DNA of 12,280 bases from an uncultured Oscillospiraceae bacterium (GCA_934635515.1 CAKTZK010000047.1:1-12280), one strand, 5' to 3'; shown: positions 1-6,222, counted from the first letter of the stretch. Notes: generated by a model not told the origin, from the sequence alone. Program-made: numbers and translations.

Positions 1-1935
1 GAGGCCGCCGTACATAACATGCCCGAGGAGCAGCAGCGCTGGTACGCCATCAAGATCTTCGAGCGTGACGACAAGGTCCTCTCCCAGCTGAGCATCCCCG
101 CCGATGTCATGGCTCATATTGAGGAGGACATCAAGGCCGCCGAGAAGGAGCTGGACGACGATGCCGAGAGCATCATCACCGGCGAGCGCTATGTCTACAT
201 CGCTGACATTATCAAGGGCTGCTACAAGAAAAAGAGCGTGGGCTCCCTGTCCACCTCCGATAAGATCGACAAGATCGTCACCAACCGTTGGCTGGGCCTG
301 CCCATCTTCGCCGTTGTGATGTTCCTGGTATACTGGATCGCCATGGTAGCCGTAGGCGCCCCCGCCACCGACTGGGCCAATGACGGCGTGTTCGGTGACG
401 GCTGGCATCTGCTGGGCATCGGCTCCAAGGAATATAACCAGGTCAACGACGACTACACCGCCGCCATCCAGGCCGTGGATGCCTTCCTGGGTCTGGACAC
501 GGAGGCCGAGGACTTTGACGCAAGCGCCGCCCTGGCCGAGATGAAGGCCTTTGTGGCCACCTCCAACACCGCCACCGTGGACGTGGAGGACGAGGAGACT
601 CTGGCCATCAACACCATGACCGCCTACTATAACGCTCTGCCCGAGGGCGCCGACAAGATGGACGATGTGGTCCAAATGACCTATGTGGACGCTGTGGCCT
701 ACCTGGAGGAGAACGGCTTTGACGAGCCCGATCCCGCCGACTATGGCGTGTGGGTCCCCGGTATCCCCGTGCTGGTGGGCGACGGCCTGGAGGCCGCCGG
801 TGCTGCCGACTGGCTCAGCGGCCTGATCAATGACGGTATCGTAGCCGGTGTGGGCGCCGTGCTGGGCTTCGTGCCTCAGATGCTGGTGCTGTTCCTGATG
901 CTGGCCTTCCTGGAGGCCTGCGGCTACATGGCCCGTATCGCCTTCGTTCTGGACCGCGTGTTCCGCAAGTTCGGTCTGTCCGGTAAGTCCTTCATCCCCA
1001 TGCTCATCGGCGTGGGCTGCGGTGTGCCCGGCATCATGGCCTCCCGTACCATAGAAAACGAACGGGACCGCCGTATGACTATTATGACCACTACCTTTAT
1101 CCCCTGCGGCGCTAAGGTGCCCTTCATCGCCATGATCGCCGGCGCTCTGTTCGGCGGCAGCGCATGGGTCTCCACCTCCGCCTACTTCATCGGCATGGCC
1201 GCCATCATCGTCTCTGGCATCATGCTGAAAAAGACGAAGATGTTCGCCGGCGACCCCGCTCCCTTCGTTATGGAGCTGCCCGCCTACCACTGGCCCACCC
1301 TGGGTAATGTCCTGCGCAGCATGTGGGAGCGCGGCTGGTCCTTCATCAAGAAGGCCGGTACCATCATCCTGCTCTCCACCATCTTTGTCTGGTTCACCAC
1401 TTACTTCGGCTGGGTGGACGGCACCTTCCGTATGCTGGATGAGAGCGAGATCGACTCCTCCATTCTGGCCGCCATCGGCGGTGTCATCGCCTGGATCTTC
1501 AAGCCCCTGGGCTGGGGCACCTGGCAGGCCGCCGTGGCCTCCATCACCGGCCTGGTGGCCAAGGAGAACATCGTGGGTACCCTGGGTATCCTCTATGGCG
1601 GCGGCGACGGAACCGTGTACCAGAACATCGCCCAGGCCTTCAACGGCATCAGCGGCTACAGCTTCCTGGTCTTTAACCTGCTGTGCGCTCCCTGCTTCGC
1701 CGCCATCGGTGCCATCAAGCGGGAGATGAACAACCACAAGTGGACCTGGTTCGCCATCGGCTATCAGTGCGGCTTCGCCTATCTCATCGGCCTGATGATC
1801 AACCAGTTCGGCGGCCTGTTCACCGGCAATGTGAATGTCATCGGCCTCATCTTCGCCGTGGCAGCTCTGGCCTTCCTGGTCTACATGCTGGTGCGCCCCT
1901 ACAAGGAGGCCACCAAGCTCTCCGCTAAGATCTGA
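1..1935 (+). CDS. feoB: Ferrous iron transport protein B, C-terminal part (5' end outside window)
   Basis: The reading frame is open from base 1, so the N-terminal GTPase domain lies upstream and the gene is cut by the window, not broken. About 644 residues are visible. FeoB is the inner-membrane Fe(II) uptake transporter. Counting from the Met at base 19, the first membrane helix is near residues 92-113. The two Gate (nucleoside-recognition-like) segments follow, with the conserved Cys-Gly-Val-Pro near 334-337, PCGAKVP near 362-368 and the third conserved segment CAPCFAAIGAIKREM towards the C-terminus. Residues about 114-270, between helix 1 and helix 2, form an unusually long external segment that is Asp/Glu/Ala-rich (core 144-242). 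E. coli FeoB has only some 60 residues there by my recollection. The stop TGA at 1933-1935 is followed by a hairpin-rich trailer. Codon use is strongly C/G-ending, like the next four genes. Confidence 0.96.
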   Translation, partial: EAAVHNMPEEQQRWYAIKIFERDDKVLSQLSIPADVMAHIEEDIKAAEKELDDDAESIITGERYVYIADIIKGCYKKKSVGSLSTSDKIDKIVTNRWLGLPIFAVVMFLVYWIAMVAVGAPATDWANDGVFGDGWHLLGIGSKEYNQVNDDYTAAIQAVDAFLGLDTEAEDFDASAALAEMKAFVATSNTATVDVEDEETLAINTMTAYYNALPEGADKMDDVVQMTYVDAVAYLEENGFDEPDPADYGVWVPGIPVLVGDGLEAAGAADWLSGLINDGIVAGVGAVLGFVPQMLVLFLMLAFLEACGYMARIAFVLDRVFRKFGLSGKSFIPMLIGVGCGVPGIMASRTIENERDRRMTIMTTTFIPCGAKVPFIAMIAGALFGGSAWVSTSAYFIGMAAIIVSGIMLKKTKMFAGDPAPFVMELPAYHWPTLGNVLRSMWERGWSFIKKAGTIILLSTIFVWFTTYFGWVDGTFRMLDESEIDSSILAAIGGVIAWIFKPLGWGTWQAAVASITGLVAKENIVGTLGILYGGGDGTVYQNIAQAFNGISGYSFLVFNLLCAPCFAAIGAIKREMNNHKWTWFAIGYQCGFAYLIGLMINQFGGLFTGNVNVIGLIFAVAALAFLVYMLVRPYKEATKLSAKI

Positions 1936-1991
1936 TAAGTCAAAAACCGATAAGCATCTGATAAGCAAACAAGAGCATATCTCCTTTAACC

Positions 1992-2064
1992 GCCGCCCCG
2001 GGGACCGCAGCCCCCGGGGCGGCAACCCTTTGCGGGCCGGATGCGAATTCCGTCCCTCAAAGGG
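1992..2064 (+). other. Two strong hairpins in the feoB trailer
   Basis: The 220-base gap after feoB contains no gene. Bases 1992-2003 pair perfectly with 2012-2023 (12 bp, all G/C, 8-base loop). Bases 2026-2032 pair with 2058-2064 (CCCTTTG/CAAAGGG), with further GG/CC pairing inside. Neither is followed by a T-run, so they may act as 3'-end stabilisers or pausing structures, with termination left to the hairpin at 2114-2146. Just before them the 10-mer ATCTGATAAG occurs twice (1930-1939 and 1956-1965), with another GATAAG between. Confidence 0.5.
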
Positions 2065-2076
2065 CAAAAGCTATCC

Positions 2077-2110
2077 CGTCATGGGCAATGAACACCGCGT
2101 CATGGGCAAT
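2077..2110. repeat. 13-bp direct repeat CGTCATGGGCAAT
   Basis: The 13-mer CGTCATGGGCAAT occurs at 2077-2089 and 2098-2110, 21 bases apart start to start, between the feoB trailer hairpins and the convergent terminator. No function is evident. It may be a local duplication. Confidence 0.5.
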
Positions 2111-2113
2111 AAA

Positions 2114-2153
2114 ATACCGCCCCGGGAGGCTGCCCCGGGACGGTATCTTTTTT
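2114..2153. terminator. Convergent (bidirectional) intrinsic terminator between feoB and the selenium operon
   Basis: Bases 2114-2126 pair with 2134-2146 (13 positions, one C/A mismatch, 7-base loop). On the + strand the stem is followed by CTTTTTTATTT, a good U-tract ending feoB transcription. On the - strand it is followed by the weaker TTTATT and lies about 10 bases after the stop of the DUF3343 gene. It therefore plausibly serves both converging transcripts. Confidence 0.8.
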
Positions 2154-2155
2154 AT

Positions 2156-2386
2156 TTACATCTCCAGCTCATAGACGCCCATGACCTCCTCCGGGTCCGC
2201 CAGAGCCTCCACCTGCAGGCGCAGGGACGGCTCGCACCGCCAGGCCAGGCCGCAGTCGGCGGTGATGGAGCGGGGCACGGGGACGATGCGCCCCGGCAGG
2301 CCCGCCGCCTTACAGGCGCTCTCCAGGGCCATGACCCCGGCAGTTGTATAAAAGGTCACAAGCAGCCAGGTTTTCTTTTGCAGCAT
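2156..2386 (-). CDS. DUF3343 protein, putative Se/S carrier-like (76 aa)
   Basis: This is the third gene of the leftward yedE operon. The protein has the DUF3343 pattern: an N-terminal LVTFYTTAGVMALE strand-helix, a PVPRSITADCGLAW segment with the single conserved Cys near residue 44, and a short C-terminal half. The family occurs beside YedE and TusA-like proteins in selenium-using anaerobes and is annotated as a putative Se/S carrier; its biochemistry is not established. I chose the ATG at 2386 because GGGAGAGAG lies just upstream. An in-frame ATG at 2407 would lie inside the stem of the hairpin at 2403-2438 and has no ribosome site. The Cys is followed by Gly-Leu-Ala-Trp, as expected for a site that could carry a persulfide or perselenide (inference). 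Confidence 0.85.
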   Translation of the reverse strand: MLQKKTWLLVTFYTTAGVMALESACKAAGLPGRIVPVPRSITADCGLAWRCEPSLRLQVEALADPEEVMGVYELEM

Positions 2387-2402
2387 TTTCTCTCTCCCGC
2401 AG

Positions 2403-2438
2403 GACATATCTGCCCGGCATCAGCCGGGCAGATATGTC
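2403..2438 (-). other. Perfect 16-bp intercistronic hairpin between the TusA-like and DUF3343 genes
   Basis: Bases 2403-2418 pair without mismatch with 2423-2438, leaving a 4-base loop. On the - strand transcript it begins about 5 bases after the TusA-like stop and ends right before the GGGAGAGAG ribosome site of the DUF3343 gene. There is no U-tract on that side, so it is unlikely to terminate the operon. It could be a processing or stability element, or set the lower expression of the last gene. On the + strand it is followed by GGTTTTTA and could stop antisense reading. Confidence 0.6.
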
Positions 2439-2443
2439 GGTTT

Positions 2444-2656
2444 TTACTTTTTGCGCAGGGTCAGGGTCCACTCGTCGCCGTTCTCCTGAGCGCTAAAGTC
2501 ATAGCTGTTATGATAGGCGAAGCGCTGGATATTTTCCACGGCGCAGGGGGCGTCGATAAGCACCTCCAGCTCGGCGGGGTCCGTCTTTTTGATCTCCTCC
2601 TGCACCATCAGCAGGGGGATGGGGCAGGAAAAGCCCCTGGCATCTACCGTTACCAT
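2444..2656 (-). CDS. TusA/SirA-like sulfurtransferase, selenium-operon type (70 aa)
   Basis: This is a small TusA-family protein. The sequence starts MVTVDARGFSCPIPLLMVQE, with the hallmark Cys-Pro-x-Pro turn (Cys at residue 11), followed by a strand-helix-strand fold of the usual length (about 70-80 aa). TusA proteins pass persulfide sulfur between partners; versions beside YedE are linked to selenium metabolism (YedF N-terminal domain). Start choice: the ATG at 2656 lies 10 bases after AAGGAG and immediately after the yedE stop (TAATATG), which suggests translational coupling. A GTG at 2665 is only one base from that ribosome site and is unlikely. In YedF proteins a second C-terminal domain follows; here the protein stops after the TusA domain, and DUF3343 is encoded separately downstream. 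Confidence 0.9.
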   Translation of the reverse strand: MVTVDARGFSCPIPLLMVQEEIKKTDPAELEVLIDAPCAVENIQRFAYHNSYDFSAQENGDEWTLTLRKK

Positions 2657-2657
2657 A

Positions 2658-3767
2658 TTACGCACGCTCCTTCTTACGCAGAATGTTACACAGGGAGATC
2701 ACCAGCAGCACCACAAAGGCGATGGCCACGGCCACCTTGGCGTTGGTGGTAACGGCGTACTTCACGTACTCGCCGGCCTCGTTGACACCGGGATCGGCGC
2801 CGCTGGCCAGCTTCAGATTGTGGGCCAGGGCGGCACCGGCCATCATGCCCAGGACGGTGACGGCGCTGTCGCCATTGCCGGAGCCGGCCAGGACCAGCTG
2901 GCGCAGGGGGCAGCCGCCCAGGAGCACGGAGCCCCAGCCTACGATGGTCATGCCCAGCAGGTTCCAGATATGGTTGGAGTGGGCGATGGGCTGAGACAGG
3001 AAGGAGAAGCCGCTGAAGTTGCCCAGGATGATGTTGCCCACCAGCACCACCAGGAAGATGGCCACGGAGCCCCACAGCAGGTGGGGATCCTTCAGCATGA
3101 CGGTGTCGCGGACGCCGCCGGCCATGCACAGCCGGGACCGCTGGGCCAGAGCGCCCACCACCAGAGCCACGGCGAAAGCCATCAGCACGGGGGCATGCAT
3201 AGAGCCGGGGCCTTTCTCGGAGGCGTTAAAGAGGGAGGGCACCAGCAGGGCCAGGGCAAACAGCACCAGCATAATCACCGGCAGGACAAAGCCCTCGGTC
3301 CTCTTGGCCTGGTAGGCGCGGCCCAGGTTGAAGCCCTTCTTCAAAAAGAGGGTGCCGATGGCGGCGCCGATGACGAAGCCCAGCAGGCCCACGAAGGCGT
3401 TGAGGTCGCCGCCGCCCATACGCAGCAGCATACGCAGCGGGCAGCCCAAAAACACCAGAGCGCCGATCATCACCAGGGCGCCCACAGCAAAGCGGGTGGC
3501 GGGAGAGGAGCCGGCCTGGGCACGGAACTCCTTGCCGATGAGGGCCATGATGCAAGAGCCCAGGACGATGCCGATGACCTCGGGACGGACGTACTGCACC
3601 GCAGCCGCGCTGTGCAGGCCCAGAGCACCGACGATATCACGCTCGAAGCAGGCAATGCAGAAGCCCATGTTCTTGGGATTGCCATGGGCCTGCAGCAGCA
3701 GGGCCGCCAGGCCCACCACCACGCCTGTGACGATCACAAGCCAGTTTTCCTTGAAAAATCTTTTCAT
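2658..3767 (-). CDS. yedE: YedE-family putative selenium transporter (YeeE/YedE, 369 aa)
   Basis: This polytopic membrane protein has about ten hydrophobic segments. It carries two copies of the Sulf_transp (YeeE/YedE) signature: GCPLRMLLRMGGGDLNAF in the first half and GGCPLRQLVLAGSGNGDS in the second. A further Cys lies in RLCMAGGVRD and more Cys near the N-terminus (CIACFERD). YeeE relatives move thiosulfate through conserved cysteines; YedE next to TusA-like and DUF3343 genes is assigned to selenium uptake by gene neighbourhood, not by direct assay. The start at 3767 begins MKRFFKENWL, a basic residue-rich leader before the first helix, with GGAGAAAGGAA upstream. Longer starts up to 3854 would run through the promoter and are rejected. 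It is the first gene of the operon yedE-tusA-like-DUF3343, divergent from the LysR gene. Confidence 0.92.
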   Translation of the reverse strand: MKRFFKENWLVIVTGVVVGLAALLLQAHGNPKNMGFCIACFERDIVGALGLHSAAAVQYVRPEVIGIVLGSCIMALIGKEFRAQAGSSPATRFAVGALVMIGALVFLGCPLRMLLRMGGGDLNAFVGLLGFVIGAAIGTLFLKKGFNLGRAYQAKRTEGFVLPVIMLVLFALALLVPSLFNASEKGPGSMHAPVLMAFAVALVVGALAQRSRLCMAGGVRDTVMLKDPHLLWGSVAIFLVVLVGNIILGNFSGFSFLSQPIAHSNHIWNLLGMTIVGWGSVLLGGCPLRQLVLAGSGNGDSAVTVLGMMAGAALAHNLKLASGADPGVNEAGEYVKYAVTTNAKVAVAIAFVVLLVISLCNILRKKERA

Positions 3768-3798
3768 GTGTTTTTTCCTTTCTCCGAATGGTACTTTC

Positions 3799-3828
3799 AT
3801 TATAAAAGGTGGCTTTTGTCCCGTCCAA
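3799..3828 (-). promoter_or_regulatory. yedE operon promoter
   Basis: Read on the - strand, the sequence has TTGGAC (3823-3828), an 18-base spacer and TATAAT (3799-3804), then about 30 bases to the yedE start with its ribosome site. The -10 matches consensus and the -35 is close to it. Confidence 0.7.
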
Positions 3829-3837
3829 CTGTCTTTT

Positions 3838-3874
3838 TCCATGAAATTAATCAATTATTTGTAAAATCCATGAA
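3838..3874. repeat. Direct repeat TCCATGAA upstream of the yedE promoter, possible regulator site
   Basis: TCCATGAA occurs at 3838-3845 and 3867-3874, 29 bases apart, in AT-rich DNA between the two divergent promoters. This is where a divergent LysR protein would usually bind. The repeat is seen; its role is inferred. Confidence 0.35.
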
Positions 3875-3885
3875 TTCGGGGCAAT

Positions 3886-3913
3886 ATCGTTCGTCTTGAC
3901 AGGAAATAACGAT
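3886..3913. promoter_or_regulatory. Inverted repeat over the lysR -35 box, possible autoregulatory operator
   Basis: ATCGTT (3886-3891) and AACGAT (3908-3913) form an inverted repeat separated by 16 bases that spans the -35 box at 3896-3901. LysR regulators often repress their own gene from a site like this. Only six bases per arm match, so support is modest. Confidence 0.3.
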
Positions 3914-3924
3914 TTTTGTATAAT
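3896..3924 (+). promoter_or_regulatory. lysR promoter, perfect sigma-A consensus
   Basis: TTGACA (3896-3901), a 17-base spacer and TATAAT (3919-3924) match the vegetative consensus exactly. The start codon lies about 22 bases beyond the expected transcription start, with AAGGAGGG in between. Confidence 0.88.
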
Positions 3925-3952
3925 ATGACCAATAGAAACAAGGAGGGATACG

Positions 3953-4879
3953 GTGGTGATCGAGTACACACTGCGGCAGCTGGAGGTGTTTGCCGCGGCG
4001 GCGGAGCAGGAGAGCCTGACCCGGGCCGCCGAGCTGCTGCACCTGACCCAATCCACCGCCAGCACCCACCTGCGCTCCCTGGAGCAGTGCCTGGGGGTGC
4101 CGCTGCTGCTGCGCCGGGGACAGGGCGGCGTATCGCTGACGGAGGAGGGGCAGAAGCTGTACCCCATGGTGAAGAAGATCCTGTCTCAGTGCCAGGCGCT
4201 GACAGCCGCCGCCGGGGATCCCCTGCGGCAGGCCTGCCCTCCCCTGCTGCTGGGCGCCTCCACGGTGCCGGGGCAGTACATGCTGCCGGAGCTGATGGCC
4301 TCCTTTTTCCTGCGGCACCCGGAGTGCCGCTATGAGCTGCGCCACGGGGACTCCGCCCAGGTACACAAGCTGCTCCAGAGCGGGCAGGTGCGCCTGGGAT
4401 TTGTGGGCTCCCGCATGGAGGGGGACGCCATGGATTACTGTCCTCTGGTGCGTGACGAGCTGGTGATGGTGACGCCCAACACCGGCCGATACCAGGCCCT
4501 GCAGCGCCGGGGCGCCTGGGGGCAGGAGCTGCTGGGAGAGCCTACCATTGCCCGGGAACAGGGCTCCGGCACGGACCGGACGCTGCAGCAGTACATGGCC
4601 CGAACGGGGTACGACACCCGGAAGCTGCACATTGTGGCCCGGCTGGACGACCCGGAGACCATCAAGCGGATGGTGGCCCAGGGCACGGGGGTCTCGGTGC
4701 TGTCGGCCCTGTCGGTACGGCAGGAGGTAAAGGACGGCCGGGTGCTGACCTTTCCCATGGACGAAAACGGGCTGAAGCGGACCATCTATCTGGCCCACCG
4801 GCAGAATCTGTCCCTTACGGCGGTGGAGCGGCAGTTCTTGTCCTTTGTCCAGGGGCATTACAAATTTGATAAAGCGTAA
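3953..4879 (+). CDS. LysR-family regulator, selenium-metabolism associated type (308 aa)
   Basis: The protein has normal LysR length and layout. An N-terminal winged helix-turn-helix (residues 1-60) contains RQLEVFAAAAEQESLTRAAE, then LLHLTQSTASTHLRSLEQ and the LLLRRGQGGVSLTEEG wing. A linker and a two-lobed effector-binding domain follow (from about residue 90, beginning LLLGASTVPGQYMLPEL). Divergent placement from yedE fits the known group of selenium-metabolism LysR regulators; the effector is not known from sequence. The start is GTG at 3953, with AAGGAGGG five to six bases upstream. A second GTG at 3956 would add or remove one residue only. The stop TAA at 4877-4879 is followed by its own terminator, after which the base composition changes. 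Confidence 0.93.
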   Translation: MVIEYTLRQLEVFAAAAEQESLTRAAELLHLTQSTASTHLRSLEQCLGVPLLLRRGQGGVSLTEEGQKLYPMVKKILSQCQALTAAAGDPLRQACPPLLLGASTVPGQYMLPELMASFFLRHPECRYELRHGDSAQVHKLLQSGQVRLGFVGSRMEGDAMDYCPLVRDELVMVTPNTGRYQALQRRGAWGQELLGEPTIAREQGSGTDRTLQQYMARTGYDTRKLHIVARLDDPETIKRMVAQGTGVSVLSALSVRQEVKDGRVLTFPMDENGLKRTIYLAHRQNLSLTAVERQFLSFVQGHYKFDKA

Positions 4880-4897
4880 AATGAAGAACGTCCTCCG

Positions 4898-4938
4898 GAA
4901 GGAGACACTTCGTAAGGAAGTGTCTCCTTCGGCTTTTG
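4898..4938 (+). terminator. Intrinsic terminator of the lysR gene
   Basis: Bases 4898-4910 pair perfectly with 4918-4930 (13 bp, 7-base loop CGTAAGG), followed by GGCTTTTG. It is the last feature with host-like character; the mobile island begins just after it. Confidence 0.85.
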
Positions 4939-4950
4939 TAGTCAGCCGGA

Positions 4951-4979
4951 ATGATTGGATTGTAGGCAAAATCAATCAT
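4951..4979 (+). repeat. Inverted repeat at the left edge of the island, upstream of tnpV
   Basis: ATGATTG (4951-4957) and CAATCAT (4973-4979) can form a 7-bp hairpin with a 15-base loop, directly before the tnpV ribosome site. It could be part of the element end (recombinase site) or a control of tnpV translation. The repeat is seen; the role is a guess. Confidence 0.4.
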
Positions 4980-4995
4980 ATTGGAGGATTACAAA

Positions 4996-5373
4996 ATGGA
5001 GAAGTACATCTACAACGAACAGAACGGGCCTTGGTATGAACTGCAAGGGGACTACTATCTGCCCTGTCTGAAGCTTCCGGAAGAACCTGAGGTATACATC
5101 GGTATTTGGGGGCAGCGGCACCGGCGTTATCTTAAAACCCACCGCAGGGCACTATATACCTCCCTGCTCACCAGCGGCAAGCTAAACGGTTATCTCGCTG
5201 ATATTGACCGGCAGGCGGAGGAACTATTCTCTCGGCTGGTAAAGCAGATGGCAGAGGCAGAAGGTGTCACGGAGACACTAAAAGCTGACGATCCTATGGA
5301 ATGGGTCGGCAGGGTGAACAATATTCGTAATCGCGCAACAGAAATCATAAACACCGAAATTATTCTTTGTTAA
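4996..5373 (+). CDS. tnpV: TnpV family transposon-encoded protein (125 aa)
   Basis: The protein has the TnpV layout. A GDYYLPCLKLPEE start is followed by IGIWGQRHRRYLKTHRRALY, then LLTSGKLNGYLADIDRQAEE, a helical region, and a C-terminal DPMEWVGRVNNIRNRATEII block. TnpV is carried by Tn4451-type and many other clostridial integrative elements. Its function is unknown and it is not the transposase. The ATG at 4996 is chosen because GGAGG (4983-4987) lies 8 bases upstream; an in-frame TTG at 4981 would place the start before the ribosome site. Length is normal and the frame is intact. It is the first gene of the island and is separated from the zinc operon by its own terminator hairpin. Confidence 0.88.
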   Translation: MEKYIYNEQNGPWYELQGDYYLPCLKLPEEPEVYIGIWGQRHRRYLKTHRRALYTSLLTSGKLNGYLADIDRQAEELFSRLVKQMAEAEGVTETLKADDPMEWVGRVNNIRNRATEIINTEIILC

Positions 5374-5375
5374 GT

Positions 5376-5409
5376 TATAGGGCTGTACCAAGTGCGGTGC
5401 GGCCCTATA
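5376..5409 (+). terminator. Hairpin ending tnpV transcription
   Basis: Bases 5376-5389 pair with 5396-5409 in a continuous 14-bp stem (two G-T pairs, 6-base loop) starting two bases after the tnpV stop. The following TATTTGACTTAATTT is only a weak U-tract, so some read-through into the zinc operon is possible. Confidence 0.65.
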
Positions 5410-5419
5410 TATTTGACTT

Positions 5420-5492
5420 AATTTGCAACCAATTCGCATATTGACAAATGTGCAAAGCTGATGTATAATAATTTGCGAGTAAGTTGCAAATT
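5420..5492 (+). promoter_or_regulatory. Zinc operon promoter with two matched Zur/Fur-type operators
   Basis: A perfect TTGACA (5441-5446), 17-base spacer, TATAAT (5464-5469) promoter lies between two inverted repeats of identical geometry. The upstream one is AATTTGC-N9-GCATATT (5420-5442, one mismatch) and ends on the -35 box. The downstream one is AATTTGC-N9-GCAAATT (5470-5492, perfect) and covers the transcription start just after the -10. It ends next to the ribosome site (GGAGG, 5493-5497) of the repressor gene. The placement fits metal-dependent autorepression by the Fur-family protein encoded next. The arms differ from the B. subtilis Zur box I know (TCGTAATnATTACGA type), so the assignment rests on symmetry, duplication and context. 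Confidence 0.78.
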
Positions 5493-5505
5493 GGAGGTGC
5501 GACTG

Positions 5506-5898
5506 ATGGCAAAGTATCTGACACGGCAGCGCAAGCGGCTTCTTACCTATCTTTCAGAGCATACGGACGAACAGATGACCGCACGGCAGATAGCCGACGC
5601 ACTGGCGGCAGACAACATCAGCATCAGCGCCGTTTATCGCAATCTCTCCGCTTTGGAGGAGGAAGGGCTTCTTAAACGCAGCGTTCGTGAAGGAACGCGG
5701 GAAGTCTTTTATCAATACATTGCCGCCGAGGAATGCAAAGATAGCTTGCACCTCTCCTGCCGGGTATGCGGCAAAAGCATTCATCTTGGAGAAAAAGAAG
5801 CGGAGCAGCTTCTTCACAGTACATTGGAAAGCACAGGCTTTCAAATCGACAAAACGGAAACGATTTTGTACGGCATTTGCGCCGATTGCAGAAAATAA
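5506..5898 (+). CDS. zur: Fur-family metalloregulator, probably Zur (130 aa)
   Basis: This is a Fur superfamily repressor. A winged helix (TARQIADALAADNISISAVYRNLSALEEEGLL, residues 25-56 in two stretches) is followed by the FYQY strand that leads into the metal-binding and dimer domain. Cys85-x2-Cys88 and Cys125-x2-Cys128 form the structural zinc site. His82 and His93 are likely sensory-site ligands. Zur is preferred over Fur or PerR because the gene heads a znuABC-type operon and the HxSCRVCGKSIH arrangement is Zur-like; no diagnostic residue proves it. The ATG at 5506 has GGAGG 8 bases upstream; the upstream GTG/ATG codons lie in the promoter/operator. Seven bases or so separate the stop from the ribosome site of the next gene, so the two are co-transcribed. 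Confidence 0.88.
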   Translation: MAKYLTRQRKRLLTYLSEHTDEQMTARQIADALAADNISISAVYRNLSALEEEGLLKRSVREGTREVFYQYIAAEECKDSLHLSCRVCGKSIHLGEKEAEQLLHSTLESTGFQIDKTETILYGICADCRK

Positions 5899-5913
5899 AA
5901 GGTGGTGAGCAGA

Positions 5914-6210
5914 GTGGAAAAGAAAAAGAGGATCGCAGCATTGCTTCTTGCTGTGACAGTCTTGCTTGTCATGCTCTATTCTGCTCTTTTTATTGCGGCG
6001 GAAACCGACCATGACTGCGTGGGCGAGAACTGCCCTATCTGCTATCAGATCAATGTTTGCCAGAACGCTCTGAAAAACCTTTCGCTTGCTGTATGCGCCG
6101 TGGCTTTCGCCGCTGCGTTTACATATACTCTGTGTAGGAGTATTTCTGTCTGCACGGACTACGCACAAAGCTATACTCTGGTATCTCTCAAGGTCAAACT
6201 TTCAGATTAA
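5914..6210 (+). CDS. Small two-helix membrane protein with an external His/Cys cluster (98 aa), unknown function
   Basis: I do not know an assigned function. A basic start (MEKKKR) precedes helix 1 (residues about 7-29). Next comes an external segment TDHDCVGENCPICYQINVC with His33, Cys35, Cys40, Cys43 and Cys49. Helix 2 spans about 57-77 and a short Cys-containing tail ends in SLKVKLSD. The HxC-x4-C-x2-C cluster looks able to bind a metal or form disulfides, and the gene lies between the Zur-like repressor and znuA. A zinc-handling or transporter accessory role is therefore a reasonable inference. The start is GTG at 5914, because GGTGGTGAG lies 6 bases upstream; GTGs at 5902 and 5905 fall within that ribosome site. 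Similar small proteins beside Fur-family genes are, as far as I recall, common in gut Clostridia and annotated hypothetical. Confidence 0.8.
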   Translation: MEKKKRIAALLLAVTVLLVMLYSALFIAAETDHDCVGENCPICYQINVCQNALKNLSLAVCAVAFAAAFTYTLCRSISVCTDYAQSYTLVSLKVKLSD

Positions 6211-6222
6211 ATAAGAGTTTTT

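Noticed and set aside
1835..2752. + strand frame of 305 codons running from inside feoB through the trailer and the selenium operon
   Set aside because: It crosses a terminator and two opposite-strand genes and has no recognisable domain.
2156..3767. Possible selenocysteine (UGA) recoding in the selenium operon
   Set aside because: All three genes end in TAA, and none shows an in-frame TGA followed by continued homology.
2589..3899. Long + strand frame (436 codons) opposite yedE
   Set aside because: Gln/His/Gly-rich antisense shadow of a membrane-protein gene. The opposite strand has clear YeeE/YedE signatures, a promoter and a ribosome site.
3851..4975. Long - strand frame (374 codons) opposite lysR
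   Set aside because: Low-complexity antisense shadow of a GC-rich gene. The + strand frame has a full LysR domain layout and a consensus promoter.
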